A stretch of 64,000 nt of DNA from Aphanomyces cochlioides (taxonomy: Eukaryota; Oomycota; Saprolegniomycetes; Saprolegniales; Verrucalvaceae). Positions 8,573 through 18,750 of this stretch are shown piece by piece. The notes below the pieces were generated by a model. The model saw nothing but the letters and a program-made list of their open reading frames with translations. It was not told the origin of the DNA and did no database searches. Both the position numbers and the translations under genes were made by a program. Location of the stretch: NCBI GenBank assembly GCA_019828595.1, contig JAHQRK010000042.1, positions 124,001 through 188,000 on the forward strand, written 5' to 3'. Position 1 is the first letter of the stretch. Each line of letters begins with the position of its first letter.

Positions 8573-10232
8573 GATCCACAAGAAGAACCCACAGACCATT
8601 GTGATCTCAAGTTACAACTTGTCTACGTGCGTGGAAATGGGAGGCACAACGTTTCGACTTGGTGGCAAAGACTTCCTGGTTCCCAAGTACTCGCGTTATG
8701 GCAACAACTACTACGTTACGTTCAACAAGGTCAGTCACCCTTCGATGGCCAAGGCGATTGTCAAGAAAATGGCTGCATTGACCAAGTCAGTGATAGCAGC
8801 ATTCAACCCTACTGCTGGTCAGAACATCAAGTCGCCGCATTTGAGAGTCATTTTCAAGTCGCCTGCGCCTCCAGCAGTGTTGGTGCCAAAATCCGGCGAC
8901 GCACCACGCGAAATCACCATTACGGATCCGTCGGGTCAGCCTTTTGTCGTCGTGTTTCAGCACAAGATCGCTGCTCTGAACAAGACATTGCCTCCGTCGA
9001 TTGTTTCACGACGTGCAGAGGCCAAGGCTGAAAAAGCGAAGGCAAAAGCGGCCAAGGCAGCGGCAAAATCTCCTCCGTCAGGAGAAAAAGAACCTGAACC
9101 TGATGGAGACGATCATGATCAAGACCCTGGAACAAATGCGGAAGGCAAGGCCGACTCAACTGAGGCATCTGGAGATCGTCAAGATGAACAACCACAGCCA
9201 ACAGCTCCTTCTCATGGCTCTGATGTCGATATGTCTGGTGACAGCGATCCCCCTAACAACAATGGACAAGACAAACAACAAGAAGATGTGGAAATGTCTA
9301 CCAACGAATCGCCCGCTCTTGCTCCACCAAGTGAGCAGCCCAAGAACTCGCTGGACCTTCAATTGGTAACGGGCTACCGGTCTGGACCAGCTCCAAAACG
9401 TACTTTGCCTTCGTCCCCACGTTTGGATCCCCTGCCGACATCCAACCGTTTTCATATCCTCGAAGAAGACGACGTGGAACTCTCGTTTGAAGACTTTGCA
9501 GTGCCTCGAATTGTATTGGAAGATTCAAGTGCGCCACGCCCGAAAAAGACCAAAGGCAAAGCGAAGAAACAACGACTTAACAAGTCTGCTGCAGCCCACC
9601 TCGAATTGGCGAAGAAGATCATTCGAGACAAGAAAGTCGAAGGCAGTATCACCGAATGTCAACGCATTTTGCGAGATGATCCTCAGCTCGTTGCACATGC
9701 TATGTACGCACAAGATGAAGACCTCAGTTTGTTTCAGTCACTTGTTGCAACCAAGACTATTGAGCGCAAGATGGCTTTGTTAAAAGCTCAAGGCAAGCCT
9801 CACAACTACAAACATCACGTCAACTTCATGGCTCAATACAAGATTCACCCGTCAGAAATCTTGGAAGAATTGACCACGGACATACCAGAGATCAAGCGCA
9901 TCCTCTTTGCACTTGCTACGATTGACTTATTCCTCTCAAATCGGGCCCCAGACCTCTACACAAACTCGGAGGCACTGACTGTTCTATTGAACCAAGAAGC
10001 AACAAGATTGCCTGACACCAACTGCTTGACGGACTGGTCGCTGTTTGCTTTGATCGAAAACTTCAGCGACAATCTCGAGAAGTTCACTTTGCCGGCTCCC
10101 GTCTTGTCGGCCATCTCGATGCTCAAAAGCATCACCAACAATTACCACATCGACGAGCTCTGCAGCAAAGCTCACCACTCCATGAACGCCGACGAAATTG
10201 ATCCCCTCGATTTGGAGGACGATCAACTCTAA
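8573..10232 (+). pseudogene. ORF1 C-terminal remnant (L2)
   Basis: Matches ORF1 residues 461-1012 in frame to the normal stop. The N-terminal 460 residues and native start are missing because the insertion is 5'-truncated. The fold core, Lys/Ala-rich segment, basic cluster and C-terminal domain remain. It has a few substitutions relative to L1 but no stops. Expression would need a start in the flanking DNA, so I treat it as a pseudogene. Confidence 0.9.
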
Positions 10233-10310
10233 GGCTTCTATCCCCTGCTTCAATCCATTTCAACCTCCCCTCTGACCCCTCCATTCTACTCATTTTCATC
10301 TGTACTCGTG

Positions 10311-13300
10311 ATGAGTGACAACAACTTCTCCGATGTCCCAACTGAACTCGTGGACTGGGACCCACAAATCATCTCCCTCAACACCAATGGCTTCTCCAAC
10401 AGTCATCGGTACATCCTCGACAAACTATCAAGTGTTCACGACGTTTCCTTTATCCAAGAAACCCGTTTCCGCACGCCAAGTCTCCACGACCGTGTTGCGT
10501 TCCATTGGCAACGCATCACAAACCACGAAGGCTCTTTGTTCTTTGAAGAGCCTATTTACCCTGAAGTATCCACGTCGCCAGCCACTGGAGGTCTGGCTAC
10601 GTTGATACATCCTCACTCTCCTTTGAAGAACGCCACTCAAGTCCCTCATGACAACCCAGTGCTTCGTGGTCGTTATCTACAAGTGCGATGTACTCTGGGT
10701 CCACTGACAGTCGTTCTCCACAATATCTATGCGCCGGCAGCCTTCCAACAACGAGCAAGTTACTTCGAAGAATTGCCACGCGACTTTCCTCCACATGCGC
10801 TCCACATTGTTGGAGGAGATTTCAACTGCACTCTCAACAAAGATTTGGATTCGTTGAGACCCAGTACCTCCACCATGGCCGGCACCCTTCAACTGGAACA
10901 ATGGATGCACAGTTTGTCTCTGGTGGATCTGTTTCGCCGTCAAAACCCCGTGGCACGAGCCTTCACAAGTCCCACACTCACCAACCGACTTGACTACATC
11001 TTTTGTTCGTCCACCTTGGCGGGTCTTCGTCATTGGAAGGCGACGCACATGCCACACGTTCCACAGGCTGACCACGTGGCTTGTCGTATCATCACAAAGC
11101 GTCAAACATTGCGCCATGGCTCTGGATCATGGAAAGCTCCAACTTGGCTACTTCGTCTACCACGAGCGGCCGAGATTGTTCATGGATGTCTGGATCGATT
11201 TTTGGACAAGTCTCCAACATTCCACAATATCTCCAAGGCCTACGACATGCTGGTCAATGATATCCGCTCCCAACTCAAAGAATTCCATTCTCAACGATTG
11301 GAGAAACAACGTCTGCCGTTGAAGAAGTTAGCTGTGGAGATCGCTTCGCTTTTGCAAGTCCCCAACATGCGTCAAGATTCAGTGCTGGTGGATCGAGTGC
11401 GAGACCTTCAAAAGCAAATTCACGAGCTGCAAGATCGAGACAAGCAGTTTCGTCAAGACCAGGCGTTCCAACTTCACTTGTACAAAGCAGAGCGCTCGTC
11501 CAAGTTCCACTTCATGTCCCCTGTCCCTACCCCCTTGAAGAAGACAGTCTTCAAAGAGTTGGTGGATGTCAATGGAAATGTTGTCTCCAATCAACAAGGC
11601 ATGTCTGACGTCCTGGTCGACTACTACAAGGACTTGTTTGCAGCTCCCGAGGTGCAGCGATCTGGAGACGAAGTGTCGTCATTTCTGACCCCATTGACTC
11701 GACACAAGCAACTGCCAGAGCAAGCCCAGAAAGAGCTGTCGGCTCCCTTGCGCGCCAACGAGTTCTATCATGCTATTCGACACAGCAGTTCGAACTCAGC
11801 GCCAGGTCCCAACGCTCTGCCATTCGAAGTCCTCAAACTTGCACCTCACAAGTGGTCGTTGGTATTGGAGCTGCTATTCACACACCAGCTCCATTCTCAC
11901 CCTCGCTTGACTCCCATGCAACTTGTCAGTACGCTGGTGTTGCTGCACAAGAAAGGCCCCAAGTCACAAGCCAAGAACTATCGGCCCATTAGCCTACTCA
12001 ACACGGATGTGAAAATCCTGACGAGTATTCTGGCTTATCGACTCCAGCGCCACATTCGACACATCATCCACCCGGACCAGCAAGGCTTTATCCGTCGAAG
12101 CAATATCCAAACCAATATTGCACGACTGGATGACATGCTGCACCACATCAAACTACACAGTCCGTCCTCGATGGTGGCACTGCTTGACTTTGAGAAAGCT
12201 TTTGATCGCGTGGACCACGCGTACTTGCTCCGCGTCCTCCGTCACTATGGCTTTCCCGAAACCTTTGTTGACATGGTTCGCGTACTGTACTCGGGCCGCA
12301 AGTCTCGCATCTTGGTGAACGGCTTCTTGTCCAAGCCAGTTCACATCTCACGCGGTGTGTTGCAAGGTGATCCACTGTCGCCACTTCTGTTTGTGATCGC
12401 TTTGGAACCGATGTGCCAACTCCTACGGCAACACTCCAACTATGGCATCAAGTGTGGGGATCGCTACCACACTGGGAGTTACTTTGCCGACGACTCGCAA
12501 CTCTATGCGGCAAATGAGACGTGCCTCCACCGGCAGCTTGCATTGGTTCAAACCTTTTGCGACAAGTCTGGTTTCCGACTCAACGTAGACAAGACCCAAA
12601 TTCTGACCTACAGCCAGTTGAATGGGAACCTTGCCTCACTACAAGTTACTTCCGACAGTCCCGTGAAGGCTCTTGGTATCTTGGTTGCGCCCAATCTTTC
12701 TCCATTGGCACGTTTCAATTACGTGTTTGAGAAGTTTGTGGCTCGCTTGTCTTTGTGGCTCTACAAGGCTCGAACCATGGCCGGAAAAGTCACTATCCTG
12801 CACAGCATATGTCTGCCTGTGTTATGGTACCAACTGGCTTTTGTCCCTGCCGACAAAGACCTGGCCAAAAAGATCGACAAGGCCATGCTTCAATTTATGC
12901 ATGGTGAAGAAATCAACCCATCCTCCTCTGTCCATGGCCTCCGTTTGATCAAAAAGGAGATCCTATTCATGCCGAAGAAGTCCGGTGGCTTAGGCCTGCA
13001 CCATGCACTTGCTTTATGGCAACAACACAACCGCTCTGTCATGATCAGATGCATTCAAGCCATCACCACCCCACCCCGCAAGTCTGCCATGTCCGCCTGG
13101 ATTACGCCGGGCTATACTCTCCTCGAGAAGGCTTTTCATCCATGGGGTTCCCCCCGAGATCTCCTCTTGGCAAATGGCTCTTCTGCATTCATCAGACAAC
13201 TGTACAAGAATCCCAATATCACTCCAATGTGGAAAGCCTTATTGAGTAGCTGGTTTGAATCTCGCTGGACTCCGTACGGCTGTCCAAATCACATCTCATC

Positions 13301-14366
13301 TTTGGATGTTCCCCTTTGGCACAACTCGTATCTGCCTGGACTCGAAGACCTATACGATCAGTGCTCTACATCGACGCAAGACCAAGCCAATGTATTGGCG
13401 TCGCTTCACATCACGAAGTTGTCGCATTTGTTGACTCCGTGTCAGCGAGTTTGGCCAGCTTCGATCTTGTTCGACAAAATCAACCGTGCCTGCCGCCAAG
13501 CCAATTTTGTCCCTCCAACGAAACAATGGATCTCAATCTTGGTGACCAAGTTATCACGATTGTTTGAGATTGTTTCTGAAGAGGATGCTCCCGTGTTCCA
13601 CTTGCCGACGCCAAGCTCTGAATGGATGGAATGGCACTGGATGATACACCCTGACTCGAGTCCGATCTTGTTGGCGTTTGCGACTTCGAAATCGGCTAAG
13701 ATCAGAGCTTCTCCAGCTGTCAGCTCGTCCATCCTTCCTACCAAGCATCTCAACCTGCCATCCAACTTTTACGAAGACCCCAAGCGCCTTACCCAACTTG
13801 CCGCCTTCCTCCAACCCGACCACATTCTCCCTCGATATGGAGAGTTCATTTTCAAGACCCTTCTCCGCGCCAACGCCATGCAATATCTGTTTCAGTACCA
13901 AGACCCCAAGCCGACGTGTGTCTTCTGTCGTGTCAATGAGACGTACGAGCATTTCCTGTTCTCTTGTGGATATGGTCAATCTGTTTGGTATTCCTTCAAG
14001 ACAATCCAGCGACTGCTCGAGTGTTCCTTTCCGTCGACTTGTCTGGAAATGTTCTACGAGACGCCCAAGCCGTCCGATGGATACTACATCCGTGGCTATC
14101 TGAAGATCTGGCCGATTGTCCGAGCCTGCGTGTATTATCAAATATGGCTCCAACGTGCCGATCGCACCTTTCGACCCGACCTCACAGCGAAGAGTCCGAT
14201 GGAAGTTGCCATTCATGCTGCCTCTTTGATCAAGCTACATCTACAACAGCTCCTGGTTGATCTCCCTCTCAAGAAGGGATACACCAAGGTATTCAATGTG
14301 CTCAAGCATCTATCTTCGGACCACTGGTTACGTCAACACATCATTCCTGACAGCGTCGTTTCATGA
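10311..14366 (+). CDS. LINE ORF2 protein, intact second copy (L2)
   Basis: 1351 aa, collinear with the L1 ORF2 from ATG to TGA. Endonuclease, reverse transcriptase (YFADD) and C-terminal CX2C...HX4C motifs are all retained. Only scattered substitutions separate it from L1, for example an Ala for Thr in the endonuclease at PVARAF and a Thr for Ser in IITKRQ. As the element lacks the 5' part of ORF1 it is not autonomous, but this protein could in principle act in trans. Confidence 0.93.
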   Translation: MSDNNFSDVPTELVDWDPQIISLNTNGFSNSHRYILDKLSSVHDVSFIQETRFRTPSLHDRVAFHWQRITNHEGSLFFEEPIYPEVSTSPATGGLATLIHPHSPLKNATQVPHDNPVLRGRYLQVRCTLGPLTVVLHNIYAPAAFQQRASYFEELPRDFPPHALHIVGGDFNCTLNKDLDSLRPSTSTMAGTLQLEQWMHSLSLVDLFRRQNPVARAFTSPTLTNRLDYIFCSSTLAGLRHWKATHMPHVPQADHVACRIITKRQTLRHGSGSWKAPTWLLRLPRAAEIVHGCLDRFLDKSPTFHNISKAYDMLVNDIRSQLKEFHSQRLEKQRLPLKKLAVEIASLLQVPNMRQDSVLVDRVRDLQKQIHELQDRDKQFRQDQAFQLHLYKAERSSKFHFMSPVPTPLKKTVFKELVDVNGNVVSNQQGMSDVLVDYYKDLFAAPEVQRSGDEVSSFLTPLTRHKQLPEQAQKELSAPLRANEFYHAIRHSSSNSAPGPNALPFEVLKLAPHKWSLVLELLFTHQLHSHPRLTPMQLVSTLVLLHKKGPKSQAKNYRPISLLNTDVKILTSILAYRLQRHIRHIIHPDQQGFIRRSNIQTNIARLDDMLHHIKLHSPSSMVALLDFEKAFDRVDHAYLLRVLRHYGFPETFVDMVRVLYSGRKSRILVNGFLSKPVHISRGVLQGDPLSPLLFVIALEPMCQLLRQHSNYGIKCGDRYHTGSYFADDSQLYAANETCLHRQLALVQTFCDKSGFRLNVDKTQILTYSQLNGNLASLQVTSDSPVKALGILVAPNLSPLARFNYVFEKFVARLSLWLYKARTMAGKVTILHSICLPVLWYQLAFVPADKDLAKKIDKAMLQFMHGEEINPSSSVHGLRLIKKEILFMPKKSGGLGLHHALALWQQHNRSVMIRCIQAITTPPRKSAMSAWITPGYTLLEKAFHPWGSPRDLLLANGSSAFIRQLYKNPNITPMWKALLSSWFESRWTPYGCPNHISSLDVPLWHNSYLPGLEDLYDQCSTSTQDQANVLASLHITKLSHLLTPCQRVWPASILFDKINRACRQANFVPPTKQWISILVTKLSRLFEIVSEEDAPVFHLPTPSSEWMEWHWMIHPDSSPILLAFATSKSAKIRASPAVSSSILPTKHLNLPSNFYEDPKRLTQLAAFLQPDHILPRYGEFIFKTLLRANAMQYLFQYQDPKPTCVFCRVNETYEHFLFSCGYGQSVWYSFKTIQRLLECSFPSTCLEMFYETPKPSDGYYIRGYLKIWPIVRACVYYQIWLQRADRTFRPDLTAKSPMEVAIHAASLIKLHLQQLLVDLPLKKGYTKVFNVLKHLSSDHWLRQHIIPDSVVS

Positions 14367-14514
14367 GAGAGCTAACGGCTCACTCACTTCATCTCCTGTT
14401 CAATGACCACTTTGCCATATTCTGTTTTCCAAGTTCTATTTATACAGTACGAGGCAAATTAGTAAGTCATTAGGGCCTTTGCTCAAAAATAAGGTTAATA
14501 CAACTCATTTAACC
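14367..14514 (+). promoter_or_regulatory. L2 3' UTR
   Basis: 147 nt, same design as L1. The stop-codon dyad reads TGAGAGAGC-TAACG-GCTCACTCA, sharing the L1 stem mismatch and with a changed loop base. The terminal GGTTAA/TTAACC hairpin is kept. Confidence 0.55.
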
Positions 14515-14691
14515 ACTTTTTCTCCACTTTTGGTACCCACGTGCCACATGCACATCTCGACCCCATCGAGATACCCACTCGCCACGTCTGGCATGTTTGA
14601 AAGGTGTCATGCTCGTGTGGTGGACGACCAAGCATCAACTTGGTCCGAAATCAACACGCGAGAGTCCCAAGCATACCCCACAAAATGCATC
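14514..14691. repeat. Satellite block A3 (178 bp)
   Basis: Monomer base 48 through to base 40 of the next monomer, no indels. It carries the 3' duplication of L2 and the 5' duplication of L3 (14679-14691). Confidence 0.97.
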
Positions 14692-16036
14692 ACAACACAA
14701 CCGCTCTGTCATGATCAGATGCATTCAAGCCATCACCACCCCACCCCACAAGTCTGCCATGTCCGCCTGGATTACGCCGGGCTATACTCTCCTCGAGAAG
14801 GCTTTTCATCCATGGGGTTCCCCCCGAGATCTCCTCTTGGCAAATGGCTCTTCTGCATTCATCAGACAACTGTACAAGAATCCCAATATCACTCCAATGT
14901 GGAAAGCCTTATTGAGTAGCTGGTTTGAATCCCGCTGGACTCCGTACGGCTGTCCAAATCACATCTCATCTTTGGATGTTCCCCTTTGGCACAACTCGTA
15001 TCTGCCTGGACTCGAAGACCTATACGATCAGTGCTCTACATCGACGCAAGACCAAGCCAATGTATTGGCTTCGCTTCACATCACGAAGTTGTCGCATTTG
15101 TTGACTCCGTGTCAGCGAGTTTGGCCAGCTTCGATCTTGTTCGACAAAATCAACCGTGCCTGCCGCCAAGCCAATTTTGTCCCTCCAACGAAACAATGGA
15201 TCTCAATCTTGGTGACCAAGTTATCACGATTGTTTGAGATTGTTTCTGAAGAGGATGCTCCCGTGTTCCACTTGCCGACGCCAAGCTCTGAATGGATGGA
15301 ATGGCACTGGATGATTCACCCTGACTCGAGTCCGATCTTGTTGGCGTTTGCGACTTCGAAATCGGCTAAGATCAGAGCTTCTCCAGCTGTCAGCTCGTCC
15401 ATCCTTCCTACCAAGCATCTCAACCTGCCATCCAACTTTTACGAAGACCCCAAGCGCCTTACCCAACTTGCCGCCTTCCTCCAACCCGACCACATTCTCC
15501 CTCGATATGGAGAGTTCATTTTCAAGACCCTTCTCCGCGCCAACGCCATGCAATATCTGTTTCAGTACCAAGACCCCAAGCCGACGTGTGTCTTCTGTCG
15601 TGTCAATGAGACGTACGAGCATTTCCTGTTCTCTTGTGGATATGGTCAATCTGTTTGGTATTCCTTCAAGACAATCCAGCGACTGCTCGAGTGTTCCTTT
15701 CCGTCGACTTGTCTGGAAATGTTCTACGAGACGCCCAAGCCGTCCGATGGATACTACATCCGTGGCTATCTGAAGATCTGGCCGATTGTCCGAGCCTGCG
15801 TGTATTATCAAATATGGCTCCAACGTGCCGATCGCACCTTTCGACCCGACCTCACAGCGAAGAGTCCGATGGAAGTTGCCATTCATGCTGCCTCTTTGAT
15901 CAAGCTACATCTACAACAGCTCCTGGTTGATCTCCCTCTCAAGAAGGGATACACCAAGGTATTCAATGTGCTCAAGCATCTATCTTCGGACCCCTGGTTA
16001 CGTCAACACGCCATTCCTGACAGCGTCGTTTCATGA
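14692..16036 (+). pseudogene. ORF2 C-terminal fragment with zinc domain (L3)
   Basis: ORF2 residues about 905-1351: the region after the reverse transcriptase and the zf-RVT-like CX2C...HX4C motif. Endonuclease and polymerase are absent. The frame is open upstream through A3 into satellite (from about 14597), giving a chimeric 479-codon reading frame with a non-LINE N-terminus. Nothing in the sequence shows that it is expressed. Confidence 0.88.
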
Positions 16037-16183
16037 GTGAGCTGACGGCTCACTCACTTCATCTCCTGTTCAATGACCACTTTGCCATATTCTGTTTTCC
16101 AAGTTCTATTTATACAGTACGAGGCAAATTAGTAAGTCATTAGGGCCTTTGCTCAAAAATAAGGTTAATACAACTCATTTAAC
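14692..16183 (+). mobile_element. L3: short 5'-truncated LINE fragment (1492 bp)
   Basis: Begins inside ORF2 at about codon 905 (ACAACACAACCGC) and runs to the 3' end. The 13-bp duplication CACAAAATGCATC is at 14679-14691 and 16184-16196. The truncation point and target position are identical in L4 and L5, so the three probably descend from one insertion copied with its satellite. Confidence 0.96.
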
Positions 16184-16184
16184 C
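16037..16184 (+). promoter_or_regulatory. L3 3' UTR
   Basis: 147 nt with a perfect 9-bp stop-codon hairpin (TGAGTGAGC-TGACG-GCTCACTCA) and the terminal GGTTAA/TTAACC hairpin. Confidence 0.55.
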
Positions 16185-16751
16185 ACAAAATGCATCTCGA
16201 TGCCACTTTTTCTCCACTTTTGGTACCCACGTGCCACATGCACATCTCGACCCCATCGAGATACCCACTCGCCACGTCTGGCATGTTTGAAAGGTGTCAT
16301 GCTCGTGTGGTGGACGACCAAGCATCAACTTGGTCCGAAATCAACACGCGAGAGTCCCAAGCATACCCCACAAAATGCATCTCGATGCCACTTTTTCTCC
16401 ACTTTTGGTACCCACGTGCCACATGCACATCTCGACCCCATCGAGATACCCACTCGCCACGTCTGGCATGTTTGAAAGGTGTCATGCTCGTGTGGTGGAC
16501 GACCAAGCATCAACTTGGTCCGAAATCAACACGCGAGAGTCCCAAGCATACCCCACAAAATGCATCTCGATGCCACTTTTTCTCCACTTTTGGTACCCAC
16601 GTGCCACATGCACATCTCGACCCCATCGAGATACCCACTCGCCACGTCTGGCATGTTTGAAAGGTGTCATGCTCGTGTGGTGGACGACCAAGCATCAACT
16701 TGGTCCGAAATCAACACGCGAGAGTCCCAAGCATACCCCACAAAATGCATC
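16184..16751. repeat. Satellite block A4 (568 bp)
   Basis: Exactly three monomers plus the 13-bp duplication shared by L3 and L4. Same length and phase as A6, part of the evidence for segmental copying. Confidence 0.98.
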
Positions 16752-18096
16752 ACAACACAACCGCTCTGTCATGATCAGATGCATTCAAGCCATCACCACC
16801 CCACCCCACAAGTCTGCCATGTCCGCCTGGATTACGCCGGGCTATACTCTCCTCGAGAAGGCTTTTCATCCATGGGGTTCCCCCCGAGATCTCCTCTTGG
16901 CAAATGGCTCTTCTGCATTCATCAGACAACTGTACAAGAATCCCAATATCACTCCAATGTGGAAAGCCTTATTGAGTAGCTGGTTTGAATCCCGCTGGAC
17001 TCCGTACGGCTGTCCAAATCACATCTCATCTTTGGATGTTCCCCTTTGGCACAACTCGTATCTGCCTGGACTCGAAGACCTATACGATCAGTGCTCTACA
17101 TCGACGCAAGACCAAGCCAATGTATTGGCTTCGCTTCACATCACGAAGTTGTCGCATTTGTTGACTCCGTGTCAGCGAGTTTGGCCAGCTTCGATCTTGT
17201 TCGACAAAATCAACCGTGCCTGCCGCCAAGCCAATTTTGTCCCTCCAACGAAACAATGGATCTCAATCTTGGTGACCAAGTTATCACGATTGTTTGAGAT
17301 TGTTTCTGAAGAGGATGCTCCCGTGTTCCACTTGCCGACGCCAAGCTCTGAATGGATGGAATGGCACTGGATAATTCACCCTGACTCGAGTCCGATCTTG
17401 TTGGCGCTTGCGACTTCGAAATCGGCTAAGATCAGAGCTTCTCCAGCTGTCAGCTCGTCCATTCTTCCTACCAAGCATCTCAACCTGCCATCCAACTTTT
17501 ACGAAGACCCCAAGCGCCTTACCCAACTTGCCGCCTTCCTCCAACCCGACCACATTCTCCCTCGATATGGAGAGTTCATTTTCAAGACCCTTCTCCGCGC
17601 CAACGCCATGCAATATCTGTTTCAGTACCAAGACCCCAAGCCGACGTGTGTCTTCTGTCGTGTCAATGAGACGTACGAGCATTTCCTGTTCTCTTGTGGA
17701 TATGGTCAATCTGTTTGGTATTCCTTCAAGACAATCCAGCGACTGCTCGAGTGTTCCTTTCCGTCAACGTGTCTGGAAATGTTCTACGAGACGCCCAAGC
17801 CGTCCGATGGATACTACATCCGTGGCTATCTGAAGATCTGGCCGATTGTCCGAGCCTGCGTGTATTATCAAATATGGCTCCAACGTGCCGATCGCACCTT
17901 TCGACCCGACCTCACAGCGAAGAGTCCGATAGAAGTTGCCATTCATGCTGCCTCTTTGATCAAGCTACATCTACAACAGCTCCTGGTTGATCTCCCTCTC
18001 AAGAAGGGATACACCAAGGTATTCAATGTGCTCAAGCATCTATCTTCGGACCCCTGGTTACGTCAACACGCCATTCCTGACAGTGTCGTTTCATGA
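16752..18096 (+). pseudogene. ORF2 C-terminal fragment (L4, upstream part)
   Basis: ORF2 residues about 905-1351 ending at the normal stop. The first part shares with L3 and L5 the diagnostic CCCCACAAG in place of CCCCGCAAG of longer copies. From about 17371 on it carries variants not in L3 or L5 (ATAATTCACC, TCAACGTG, GATAGAAG, CAGTGTCG), a mosaic. The frame is open back into satellite to about 16294, giving a 600-codon chimeric reading frame. Confidence 0.87.
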
Positions 18097-18243
18097 GTGA
18101 GCTGACGGCTCACCACTTCATCTCCTGTTCAATGACCACTTTGCCATATTCTGTTTTCCAAGTTCTATTTATACAGTACGAGGCAAATTAGTAAGTCATT
18201 AGGGCCTTTGCTCAAAAATAAGGTTAATACAACTCATTTAACC
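18097..18243 (+). promoter_or_regulatory. Inner 3' UTR of L4
   Basis: 146 nt. It lacks one T in the stop-codon dyad (GGCTCACCACTT), leaving a 6-bp GTGAGC/GCTCAC stem; L9 and L10 share this deletion. Its terminal hairpin runs directly into internal ORF2 sequence at 18243. Confidence 0.55.
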
Positions 18244-18602
18244 AGCGACTGCTCGAGTGTTCCTTTCCGTCGACTTGTCTGGAAATGTTCTACGAGACGC
18301 CCAAGCCGTCCGATGGATACTACATCCGTGGCTATCTGAAGATCTGGCCGATTGTCCGAGCCTGCGTGTATTATCAAATATGGCTCCAACGTGCCGATCG
18401 CACCTTTCGACCCGACCTCACAGCGAAGAGTCCGATGGAAGTTGCCATTCATGCTGCCTCTTTGATCAAGCTACATCTACAACAGCTCCTGGTTGATCTC
18501 CCTCTCAAGAAGGGATACACCAAGGTATTCAATGTGCTCAAGCATCTATCTTCGGACCCCTGGTTACGTCAACACGCCATTCCTGACAGCGTCGTTTCAT
18601 GA
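18243..18602 (+). pseudogene. ORF2 terminal fragment, second copy (L4, downstream part)
   Basis: Repeats ORF2 residues about 1233-1351 directly after the first 3' end. It lies beyond the zinc motif, so no named domain remains. Its variants (TCGACTTG, GATGGAAG, CAGCGTCG) match L3 and L5, as expected if it is the remainder of the older resident copy. Confidence 0.88.
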
Positions 18603-18750
18603 GTGAGCTGACGGCTCACTCACTTCATCTCCTGTTCAATGACCACTTTGCCATATTCTGTTTTCCAAGTTCTATTTATACAGTACGAGGCAAATTAGTA
18701 AGTCATTAGGGCCTTTGCTCAAAAATAAGGTTAATACAACTCATTTAACC
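18603..18750 (+). promoter_or_regulatory. Outer 3' UTR of L4
   Basis: 147 nt, perfect 9-bp stop-codon hairpin and the terminal GGTTAA/TTAACC hairpin, then the 13-bp satellite duplication. Confidence 0.55.

Larger units (their letters stand above)
8573..14513 (+). mobile_element. L2: 5'-truncated LINE with intact ORF2
   Basis: 5941 bp. It starts inside ORF1 (around codon 461 of the full protein) and ends at the normal 3' terminus. The 17-bp duplication CACTTTTTCTCCACTTT is present at 8556-8572 and 14514-14530, with a TTT overlap between satellite and LINE at the 5' join. 5' truncation with a duplication is typical of incomplete target-primed reverse transcription. ORF2 is fully open. Confidence 0.96.
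16752..18749 (+). mobile_element. L4: truncated LINE carrying a nested second 3' end
   Basis: The 5' join is identical to L3 and L5 (codon 905, duplication CACAAAATGCATC at 16739-16751 and 18750-18762). A complete 3' end occurs at 18242, followed at once by internal ORF2 sequence (CAGCGACTGCTCGAG) and a second complete 3' end at 18749: a 506-bp direct duplication. The site before the repeat, AATCC|AGCGACT, fits the CC|A target rule, so a nested insertion is likely. The 5' side of that inner copy is seamless, which suggests its cDNA was resolved by homology with the resident copy. Unequal exchange is the alternative. Confidence 0.9.
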
